NCBI GenBank assembly: GCA_025464025.1
Contig: JAODBP010000094.1
Span: 1-12,054, forward strand
Direction: 5' to 3'
DNA from: Actinomycetes bacterium
GTDB lineage: Bacteria > Actinomycetota > Acidimicrobiia > Acidimicrobiales > CADCSY01
DNA length: 12,054 bases
Made by a program: the position numbers and the translations under genes. The notes under the pieces are model-generated. The model ran no database searches. It was not told the origin of the DNA and was given only the letters and a program-made list of their open reading frames with translations. This document shows, piece by piece, positions 6,715 to 12,054 of this stretch. How positions within the stretch are numbered: the first letter of the stretch is position 1; the number at the start of each line of letters is the position of its first letter.

Positions 6715-9108
6715 ATGAACGAGTCCGGCTACGGACCCAGCACCAGGCGGCGGGCAGGAGTCGCGGTCAGCGCGCTGCTCGGCCTCTTCCTGGCCCTGAT
6801 CCCCTTCACGCCCGCGAACGCTGCGCCGGTGCCGCCGATCACGGTCACCGCGCCGAACGGCGGTGAGACCCTCGTGGCCGGCGCCACCACCAACGTCACC
6901 TGGACCGGTGGCTCTGGCAACGTGCGGATCGAGCTGTACAAGAACAGCGTGTTCGCCGGCACGGTGAAGAGCTCCATCCCGGCGAGCGTCGGCACCTACT
7001 CCTGGACCATCCCGATGGCGACGGTCCAGAACGCCCAGTACCGCGTGAAGGTGATCGCGATCTCGGACACGACGGTCAACGACCTGTCGGGCGCCGACTT
7101 CACGATCAACGCGCCCGTCCTTGCCGTGACCGCGCCGAACGGCGGCGAGTCGTGGCTCGTGGGGACCACCCACCCCATCACCTGGACCACGTCGGCGACC
7201 GGCAACGTGCGGATCGAGCTGCTGAAGGGCGGCGTCGTCAAGGGCGTCATCAAGGCGCCCATCGCCGCGTCGGTCCACACCTTCAACTGGGCGATCCCGA
7301 TGGGCACCACCGTCGGCACCGACTACACGGTGCGGATCACGTCGATGTCGAACGGCCTGACGATCGACGTCTCGGACGCCGACTTCGCCATCACTGCGCC
7401 GACGATCGCCGTCGGGGCGCAGGCCGGCACGCCCTGGATCGCCGGTACGACGCACAACGTGACGTGGACGCCGGCTGGCTCCGGCAACGTGCGCATCGAC
7501 CTGATGGACGCGGGTGGCACCAGCCTGGTCAAGACCATCCGCCCGTCGATCGCCGTCTCGGCCGGCACCACCGGCTTCGCCTGGGACATCCCGCTCGGCC
7601 TCGCGACGGCCAACGGCACCTACACGATCAAGGTCACCTCGACGGTGCAGCTGGTCACGACGGGCACGTCGCCGTCGTTCGCCATCAACCTGCCGACCGT
7701 CGGAGTCATCCAGCCCAACGGCGGTGAGAGCTGGGCTGCCGGCTCGTCACACGCCATCACCTGGAGCGCGATCGGCGGCAACGTCCGCATCGACCTCCTG
7801 AAGAACGGCACGTTCAACAGCACCATCAAGGCATCGGTCGCCGGAGCGGGAGGCACCTACACCTGGCCCATCCCGCAGGGGCTCGCCGCCGGCACGCAGT
7901 ACCGCGTGCGGGTGGTCTCGCTGTCGAACGGCGTGATCCTCGACACGTCGAACGCTGACTTCACCATCACGCTGCCGACCCCGACGATGGCCACGCCGTC
8001 GACCTCCGTCGCTGGCTCCAACGCCTCGCTCACGTGGACGCACGGCGGCACCATCGGCAACGTCCGCCTCGATCTGGTCCAGAACGGCGCCGTCGTGCGG
8101 AGCATCAAGGCCTCGGTGGCGGTCTCGGCCCAGGCGTACACCTGGGCCATCCCGCTGAACGTGGCCACGGCGAGCGGCAGCTACCTCGTCCGCATCACAT
8201 CGCTGGCGAACCCGGCGATCACGGATGACTCGAGCAGCTTCACCATCAACCTGCCGTCGATCGCCGTGACGTCGCCGACCGCCACCCCGACGTGGACGGT
8301 GGGCACGAGCCATGCGGTCACCTGGACGGCGGCCGGCGTGCCGGGCGCCGTCTCGATCCGCCTCTACAACGGCGGCACGTTGCTCTCGGTCATCAAGTCC
8401 TCGACGTCGGCGGCGACGGGCAGCTTCACCTGGAGCATCCCCATGTCGCTTCCGGCCGGGACCTTCCAGGTCAAGGTCGAGTCGCTGACCAACAGCACGG
8501 TCGCGGGCACGGCCAACGTGACCCTCGCCCTGCCGGTCCCGACGGTGTCGACGCCGGCGACATCGATCGCCGGCACGAACCTGGGCCTGGTCTGGGCGGC
8601 GAACGGCACGGCCGGGAGCGTTCGTGTCGACCTCATCCTGGCGTCGAACAGCACGCTCGTGGCGCCGATCAAGACGTCGATCAGCGCGGCGGCCAACGCC
8701 TACAGCTGGGACATCCCGATCAGCATCGCGACCGCCGGTGGCCTGAACTACAAGGTTCGGGTCACCTCGATCACCAACAGCGCGGTCACGGGGGTGTCGG
8801 GAGCCTTCACCATCAACGCACCGACCCTGACAGTGACCTCGCCGAACGGCGGCGAGTCGTGGGTCCGTGGGTCGACCCACAACATCACCTGGACGACCCA
8901 GATGACCGTGGGCTACGTCAAGATCGACCTGTACCTCAACGGGGTGCTCGTCAAGAACATCAAGGCCTCCGTCCAGGCGAGCTCCGGCACCTTCACCTGG
9001 GTGCTACCGGCCAACCTGGCTGCGGGAACGACGTACACGATCAGGATCTCGGCCGTCGGCAACGCCAGCGTGACCGACGTCTCGAACGCCAACTTCACCG
9101 TCACCTAG
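6715..9108 (+). CDS. Secreted protein of eight tandem Ig-like (Kre9/KNH-type) repeats
   Basis: A 797-residue protein from ATG 6715; ATG 6703 would add four residues. A Sec signal peptide is clear: RRR at 11-13, hydrophobic core 14-32, and an ANA|A cleavage site after residue 36. The rest is eight repeats of 93-98 residues starting at about residues 42, 135, 230, 328, 422, 515, 608 and 704. Each has an H.(I/V)TW-type strand, a GNVRIDL-like strand, a (Y/F)xWxIP motif and a YxVR(I/V)xS strand. This pattern fits the beta-sandwich domain named after yeast Kre9/Knh1 (Pfam Ser-Thr-rich/Kre9_KNH family), known as repeats in bacterial secreted proteins. There is no catalytic domain, LPXTG motif, C-terminal helix or SLH domain; the chain ends inside the last strand of repeat 8. 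It is Ser/Thr-rich and has no cysteine after the signal peptide. A structural, adhesive or carbohydrate-binding surface role is likely but unproven. Confidence 0.88.
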   Translation: MNESGYGPSTRRRAGVAVSALLGLFLALIPFTPANAAPVPPITVTAPNGGETLVAGATTNVTWTGGSGNVRIELYKNSVFAGTVKSSIPASVGTYSWTIPMATVQNAQYRVKVIAISDTTVNDLSGADFTINAPVLAVTAPNGGESWLVGTTHPITWTTSATGNVRIELLKGGVVKGVIKAPIAASVHTFNWAIPMGTTVGTDYTVRITSMSNGLTIDVSDADFAITAPTIAVGAQAGTPWIAGTTHNVTWTPAGSGNVRIDLMDAGGTSLVKTIRPSIAVSAGTTGFAWDIPLGLATANGTYTIKVTSTVQLVTTGTSPSFAINLPTVGVIQPNGGESWAAGSSHAITWSAIGGNVRIDLLKNGTFNSTIKASVAGAGGTYTWPIPQGLAAGTQYRVRVVSLSNGVILDTSNADFTITLPTPTMATPSTSVAGSNASLTWTHGGTIGNVRLDLVQNGAVVRSIKASVAVSAQAYTWAIPLNVATASGSYLVRITSLANPAITDDSSSFTINLPSIAVTSPTATPTWTVGTSHAVTWTAAGVPGAVSIRLYNGGTLLSVIKSSTSAATGSFTWSIPMSLPAGTFQVKVESLTNSTVAGTANVTLALPVPTVSTPATSIAGTNLGLVWAANGTAGSVRVDLILASNSTLVAPIKTSISAAANAYSWDIPISIATAGGLNYKVRVTSITNSAVTGVSGAFTINAPTLTVTSPNGGESWVRGSTHNITWTTQMTVGYVKIDLYLNGVLVKNIKASVQASSGTFTWVLPANLAAGTTYTIRISAVGNASVTDVSNANFTVT
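6838..9105 (+). repeat. Eight tandem coding repeats of about 285 bp
   Basis: The units run 6838-7116, 7117-7401, 7402-7695, 7696-7977, 7978-8256, 8257-8535, 8536-8823 and 8824-9105. They are clear at protein level but diverged at DNA level, so they are an old duplication and not a recent expansion or assembly artefact. Units 1, 2, 4 and 8 begin with a PNGGE(S/T) motif. Units 5 and 7 share a TPxTSxAGxN opening, and units 3 and 6 share a TP(T)W opening. Confidence 0.85.
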
Positions 9109-9128
9109 CGATCGGTTCGCTCTGAAGT

Positions 9129-9161
9129 CGAAAGGGGAGGTGCCTCGCACCTCCCCTTTCG
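9129..9161 (+). terminator. Perfect hairpin ending the repeat-protein gene
   Basis: A 15-bp perfect stem: CGAAAGGGGAGGTGC (9129-9143) pairs with GCACCTCCCCTTTCG (9147-9161) around a CTC loop. It begins 20 bases after the TAG at 9106-9108. No T-run follows beyond TTTCGTC. It probably separates the repeat-protein transcript from the binding-protein gene. Confidence 0.85.
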
Positions 9162-9214
9162 TCGCGCCCCCATTTCGGTTGAAAGCCGACATCGCGGCAG
9201 CAGTCGGACGAAAT

Positions 9215-9232
9215 ATAAGCTGCATCGCTTAT
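9215..9232. promoter_or_regulatory. Inverted repeat touching the -35 box, candidate operator
   Basis: ATAAGC (9215-9220), spacer TGCATC, GCTTAT (9227-9232). It is AT-rich compared with its surroundings, and its last base is the first base of the TTGACA -35 hexamer. The position suits an activator or repressor site controlling the binding-protein gene. The bound protein is unknown. Confidence 0.5.
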
Positions 9233-9260
9233 TGACATGGCGGGGGATGGCCCACATAGT
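9232..9260 (+). promoter_or_regulatory. Predicted sigma70-type promoter of the solute-binding protein gene
   Basis: TTGACA (9232-9237) matches the -35 consensus exactly. A 17-base spacer leads to CATAGT (9255-9260), four of six matches to TATAAT. Transcription would start near 9267, giving a leader of about 150 bases before ATG 9417. It is the best promoter-like match I found in the window. Confidence 0.65.
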
Positions 9261-9311
9261 CGGAATCGCACCATCGCGGAGTTCCGCAGGTGCACCGGGG
9301 GGAATGGAAAC

Positions 9312-9345
9312 GCAGGCGGTCGGTGTGGGGACACCGTGCGCCTGC
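9312..9345 (+). promoter_or_regulatory. Leader hairpin 1 of the binding-protein mRNA
   Basis: GCAGGCG (9312-9318) pairs with CGCCTGC (9339-9345), and CGGTGT (9321-9326) pairs with ACACCG (9331-9336). A 2x2 internal loop separates the helices and the apical loop is GGGG. It lies within the predicted 5' leader. No known riboswitch class is recognised. Confidence 0.5.
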
Positions 9346-9352
9346 CATCGAA

Positions 9353-9373
9353 CGGGCCGCATCCTGCGGCCCG
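9353..9373 (+). promoter_or_regulatory. Leader hairpin 2 of the binding-protein mRNA
   Basis: CGGGCCGC (9353-9360) pairs perfectly with GCGGCCCG (9366-9373) around ATCCT. It is eight bases after hairpin 1 and 32 bases before the Shine-Dalgarno sequence, which is left free. Possible roles are mRNA stability or attenuation; neither is shown. Confidence 0.5.
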
Positions 9374-9405
9374 GGCGCGCCTTCACCTCGTCGCGGACAC
9401 CGACC

Positions 9406-9411
9406 AAGGAG
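9406..9411 (+). promoter_or_regulatory. Ribosome binding site of the solute-binding protein gene
   Basis: AAGGAG five bases before ATG 9417. It sets the start at the signal-peptide Met and rules out the long in-frame upstream extension to 9237, which would lie upstream of the predicted transcription start. Confidence 0.85.
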
Positions 9412-9416
9412 AAGGA

Positions 9417-10898
9417 ATGAGCAAGCGCCGTTGGCTGTGGGCCCTCCCACTTGCCGGACTCATCGCGACCGTGGGCGTGACCACGGCGCAAGCGTCGGAC
9501 GGGTCTGCCGTGAAGGCAGCCCAGACGACCTCGATGTTCGCGTCGAGCACCGCGTTCTGCACGCCCTCGGCAGCTCTGCCGAACCGCAACGCCAGCAACC
9601 CGGGCGTCACCAAGGACGCCATCACGATCACCGACATGTCGATCGACTCGGCGGGCCTGAAGCGCCTCGGCGTCGATCAGCCGGAGTACAGCGCGTTCTT
9701 CACGGTCTTCCTGAACGAGCTCAACAAGTGCGGTGGCATCAACGGCCGCAAGATCAACGCCAAGAAGGCGATCTACAACCCGGTCGCCCCCGACCTCGCC
9801 GGCCACCTGCAGGCGCTGTGCCTCAAGGCCACCGAGGACCAGAAGGCGTTCCTCGTGCTCGGCGTCGGTCCGCCCCAGGGCACCTCCCTGCAGCGCTGCA
9901 TCAGCGTGAACCACAAGACGATGTTCAACGGCCCGGTGAACATGGCGGCCGACGACTTCGCCGACGGCAAGGGCCGGCTGTTCAGCTTCTACCCGGCCGG
10001 TGACAAGACCGCCTCGGCCGTCATCAACGACATGATCGACCAGAAGCAGCTCCAGGGCCGCACCATCGGCGTGCTCGGCTCGGCCACCTCACCGACCGCT
10101 GCTCAGGACCAGAAGGACCAGTACGTCGACTACCTCAAGGCCAAGGGCCAGGAGGCGGACTCGTTCGAGGTGCTGCCCTGCACCGGCAACGTGTGCACCT
10201 CGGGCATCCCGCAGGCCATCTCGCGGATGAAGTCCAAGGGCGTCAACCTCATCATCATGACGGCCAACGTCTCGGTCACGACCGTGGGCACCGTCTTCCG
10301 TGAGCTCGCCGCCCAGAACATGAAGGCCCCGGTCTACGGCCCGCACACCGGTGCCCTCCACGCCGACTCGGTGCAGTCGACGCTGATCCGCACCACCGGC
10401 AGCGACGGTGCCCGGTACGTGAGCAACCTCGGCTGGTTCGCCCTGAACCACATCGAGGCGCAGGGCGCGTGGCGGACGGGTCAGGCCAAGGCCACGCCGT
10501 TCGCCAACATGTGCCAGCAGGTCTACGCCAAGGCCGCCGGCCAGGCGCCGTACGTCTTCGGCGAGAAGGACATCAACAGCTCGCGCTGGACCGGTGTCAC
10601 CACCGCCTGCCGCCAGGTGCACCAGATCGGCCGCGCCATCGAGAGCCTCGGCGCCAACGTGACCACCGAGCGCATGGCCACGGCCATCAAGAACGAGCTC
10701 GACCTGGAGCGCACCTACGACTACAAGGGCATCCCGGACCTCGGCACGTACACCTGGTACACCGCCGGCCGGATCACCGCCCCCAAGGGCGTGTGGGTGA
10801 AGTTCACCTACCCCTGCCCGCTGCCCAGCTTGCAGGCGACGAGCGCCTGCTTCCTCCCGGTCGACCGTCCGGCCCGGGTCCGCACGATCAAGTACTGA
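9417..10898 (+). CDS. LivJ/LivK-type solute-binding protein of a HAAT-family ABC importer
   Basis: A 493-residue secreted type I periplasmic-binding-fold protein (Peripla_BP_6 type) that should capture the substrate outside the membrane and deliver it to LivHM. The signal peptide is KRRW, a hydrophobic core at 6-22, and an AQA|S site after residue 26. The lobe-1 start GVTKDAITI (63-71) is typical of the family, as is the NELNKCGGINGRKI segment (100-113), where the binding protein normally reads N..GGInGr.i. The switch to lobe 2 is around 213-222 (QGRTIGVLGS). There is no lipobox Cys at the cleavage site, so lipid anchoring is not predicted. Ten cysteines remain in the mature chain (48, 105, 135, 161, 255, 260, 366, 398, 467, 478). 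Its length exceeds the E. coli LivJ size (about 345 residues mature), mostly through N- and C-terminal extensions. It has its own promoter and terminator, so it is expressed independently of the permease operon. Substrate unknown. Confidence 0.92.
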   Translation: MSKRRWLWALPLAGLIATVGVTTAQASDGSAVKAAQTTSMFASSTAFCTPSAALPNRNASNPGVTKDAITITDMSIDSAGLKRLGVDQPEYSAFFTVFLNELNKCGGINGRKINAKKAIYNPVAPDLAGHLQALCLKATEDQKAFLVLGVGPPQGTSLQRCISVNHKTMFNGPVNMAADDFADGKGRLFSFYPAGDKTASAVINDMIDQKQLQGRTIGVLGSATSPTAAQDQKDQYVDYLKAKGQEADSFEVLPCTGNVCTSGIPQAISRMKSKGVNLIIMTANVSVTTVGTVFRELAAQNMKAPVYGPHTGALHADSVQSTLIRTTGSDGARYVSNLGWFALNHIEAQGAWRTGQAKATPFANMCQQVYAKAAGQAPYVFGEKDINSSRWTGVTTACRQVHQIGRAIESLGANVTTERMATAIKNELDLERTYDYKGIPDLGTYTWYTAGRITAPKGVWVKFTYPCPLPSLQATSACFLPVDRPARVRTIKY

Positions 10899-10915
10899 CC
10901 CCCAGGGGGTGAGAC

Positions 10916-10953
10916 ACGGAGGGCCGGCGACAACGACGTCGCCGGCCCTCCGT
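10916..10953. terminator. 16-bp hairpin between convergent genes, probable bidirectional terminator
   Basis: ACGGAGGGCCGGCGAC (10916-10931) pairs perfectly with GTCGCCGGCCCTCCGT (10938-10953) around AACGAC. It begins 18 bases after the binding-protein stop and ends 11 bases before the stop of the convergent hypothetical gene. It can therefore serve both directions. There is no T-tract. Confidence 0.82.
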
Positions 10954-10964
10954 CGCGCCCGGGC

Positions 10965-11603
10965 TCAGGAGGCGAGCTCGCTCGCGCTGGTGTCGACCGT
11001 GCCCTCGGCCTCGGCCTCCCGGTGGCGGGCCCACGCCCAGCGGGTCGACTCGTGGCAGATGGCCGGGTGGAACCGCCAGCGGAGGAGCTGGCGCTCGGTC
11101 GCCTCCTGGTCCTCGCCCAGCTCGAGCAGCGACAGGGCCAACCGGCGCGAGCGGCGCCGGAGCCGGTCGATCTCGGGCTCGCGGAGGTGCCCGGTCTGCC
11201 AGGCCTGGTGCTCGGCCTGCACCGCCTCGGGCAGGTGGACGAGCTGGCGGCGGTTGAGCGGCGGCAGCTTGCGCCGGACGGCGAGGCCGTCCCCGTCGGG
11301 CCGGGCCAGCTCGAACTGGCAGCAGCGGGCGAGGGCCCGGAAGAACGGGGACTGCTTGCCGGTGCCGCCGAGGCCGAGGGCCCGGGCCGTCTCGTCGAGC
11401 GGGAGGTCGAAGCCGGCGGGGGAGGCCTCGAGGCCGGCGGCCACCCGGCGCAGGAGCCACGTGGTGCTCGGGCCCAGCACCCCCAGCCAGAACCGCTCGA
11501 CGTAGGTCGAGCGGGGATCGTGGCCCACCTGGTCGATCACCGGGTCGGGCCAGGGCCGGATCGGGAGCGTCGGAGCGGTGAGCGGGGGCAGGGTGGCGCG
11601 CAT
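10965..11603 (-). CDS. Conserved-looking hypothetical protein, actinobacterial style
   Basis: A 212-residue soluble protein whose function I cannot assign. The N-terminal part contains IRPWPDPVIDQVGHDPRS and then the hydrophobic helix YVERFWLGVLGPSTTWLLRR. This is followed by a region that alternates short helices and a strand pair (ETARALGLGGTG, FELARPDGDGLAVRRKLPPL) and could be a winged-helix-like fold. The C-terminal third is strongly charged and helical (EIDRLRRRSRRLALSLLELGE), with a Trp/His-rich end. There is no signal peptide or membrane segment. I recall similar proteins as uncharacterised in actinobacterial genomes, but could not check. ATG 11603 is chosen because GGAGGA lies six bases upstream; the frame stays open to a TTG at 11684 without a comparable ribosome site. 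It converges on the binding-protein gene. Confidence 0.8.
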   Translation of the reverse strand: MRATLPPLTAPTLPIRPWPDPVIDQVGHDPRSTYVERFWLGVLGPSTTWLLRRVAAGLEASPAGFDLPLDETARALGLGGTGKQSPFFRALARCCQFELARPDGDGLAVRRKLPPLNRRQLVHLPEAVQAEHQAWQTGHLREPEIDRLRRRSRRLALSLLELGEDQEATERQLLRWRFHPAICHESTRWAWARHREAEAEGTVDTSASELAS

Positions 11604-11609
11604 CGGGCG

Positions 11610-11615
11610 TCCTCC
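11610..11615 (-). promoter_or_regulatory. Ribosome binding site deciding the start of the hypothetical gene
   Basis: GGAGGA on the minus strand, six bases before ATG 11603. It favours this start over the upstream in-frame TTG (11684) and ATG (11663), neither of which has a comparable site. Confidence 0.8.
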
Positions 11616-11651
11616 GGACAGGGTCGTGTCGACAGAGGGGAAGTGGTGTAC

Positions 11652-11684
11652 GTGCACTTTCATGCTTTTCCATGCACCCGTCAA
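11652..11684 (-). promoter_or_regulatory. Possible promoter/operator region of the hypothetical gene
   Basis: On the minus strand, TTGACG (11684-11679) resembles a -35 box, but no good -10 sits 16-18 bases away (best GAAAGT). On the plus strand TTTCATGC (11658-11665) and TTTCCATGC (11667-11675) form a direct repeat one helical turn apart. GTGCA (11652-11656) and TGCAC (11673-11677) form an outer dyad around them. The cluster looks regulatory; its role is guessed from position. Confidence 0.3.
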
Positions 11685-11703
11685 GGGGGTCGTCGCCAGG
11701 GTC

Positions 11704-12054
11704 TCAGGGGGCCACCCCGCGGGGGAGCAGGCGGGGGTCGACCGCGCCCTCGACGAGCACCGCGGTGAGGTGCGGCGTGTCGACGGTGCGGCTCGGGCCG
11801 GCGAGCGCGGCGCGCAGCTCGGCGATGCGGGGGTCGCCGCGCGGGAAGAGGAACGCCGGGGTGGCGTCGCCCTCGACCTCGGCGAAGACCGTGGGTTCGC
11901 GGGACGACACGTACGACGTGGCGGTGAGCCAGCCGCCGCTCACGAAGGCCATGCGGTACGCCAACCAGTAGTCGGCCCAGGCGGTGTCGACGCCGGCCCG
12001 GCGGAGGGCGGCCAGGTCGCCGCCGAGGTGGCGGGGTTGCTCGGCACCGATGTG
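11704..12054 (-). CDS. C-terminal part of an unidentified protein, possibly a polytopic glycosyltransferase (partial)
   Basis: The frame is open from the right edge (12054) to TGA at 11706-11704, giving 116 residues without a required start inside the window. The segment RRAGVDTAWADYWLAYRMAF, followed by strands such as LTATSYVSSREPTVFAEVEG, resembles the soluble C-terminal domain of actinobacterial GT-C/GT39-like membrane glycosyltransferases, in which an 'ADYW.AYR' motif is familiar to me. No membrane helix is visible here; these would be upstream. The stop lies 100 bases before the start of the next minus-strand gene. The coding frame is fairly secure, the family only tentative. Confidence 0.6.
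   Translation of the reverse strand, partial: HIGAEQPRHLGGDLAALRRAGVDTAWADYWLAYRMAFVSGGWLTATSYVSSREPTVFAEVEGDATPAFLFPRGDPRIAELRAALAGPSRTVDTPHLTAVLVEGAVDPRLLPRGVAP

Noticed and set aside
6838..9105. Repeats as a CRISPR array or a satellite
   Set aside because: The period of about 285 bp is in frame, the conservation is at protein level, and the units are clearly protein domains.
9237..9416. N-terminal extension of the binding protein to 9237
   Set aside because: It would begin inside the predicted promoter, places the signal peptide internally, and ignores AAGGAG before ATG 9417.
1..12054. tRNA, rRNA, insertion sequence, integrase or attachment site
   Set aside because: I found no cloverleaf, rRNA-like segment, transposase motif or flanking inverted/direct repeats typical of mobile elements.

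Overview
The window is GC-rich chromosomal DNA, most likely from a member of the Actinomycetota and plausibly an Acidimicrobiia-type lineage. The evidence is strong G/C bias at third codon positions, terminators that are long GC hairpins without T-tracts, the tail of a DUF222-type HNH endonuclease at the left edge, and a conserved-looking hypothetical protein of actinobacterial style at the right. The lineage is inferred from style and recalled families, not from a database search.

Layout: (1) 1-1256 is ordinary accessory sequence: the 3' end of an HNH endonuclease gene with its terminator hairpin, a dihydrofolate-reductase/RibD-C family gene (+), and a convergent GNAT acetyltransferase gene (-). 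(2) 1327-6409 is a two-gene minus-strand operon. Its first gene (6409 to 4202) joins a complete 12-helix MFS transporter to a LivF-type ABC ATPase. After a 1-base gap, the second gene (4200 to 1327) joins LivH permease, LivM permease and LivG ATPase in one 957-residue chain. A GC hairpin lies just downstream. (3) 6410-6714 is a divergent intergenic region with two palindromes but no convincing promoter. (4) 6715-9108 (+) encodes a secreted protein made only of a signal peptide and eight Ig-like repeats of about 95 residues (Kre9/KNH type), closed by a perfect hairpin. (5) 9417-10898 (+) encodes a LivJ/K-type solute-binding protein, preceded by a good sigma70-type promoter, an inverted repeat touching the -35 box, and a leader of about 150 nt with two hairpins. 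(6) A 16-bp hairpin separates it from a convergent hypothetical gene (11603 to 10965). The right edge holds the C-terminal end of another minus-strand gene, possibly a polytopic glycosyltransferase-like protein.

How the genes work together: the two fusion proteins supply both permeases and both ATPases of a hydrophobic/branched-chain amino-acid type (HAAT) ABC importer, and the secreted binding protein 3 kb away on the opposite strand is the obvious receptor. The unexpected part is the full MFS module carried by the LivF ATPase, which makes every assembled importer a potential ABC-MFS hybrid. The secreted repeat protein between the two halves of the system has no recognisable catalytic or anchoring part; its link to transport rests only on position.
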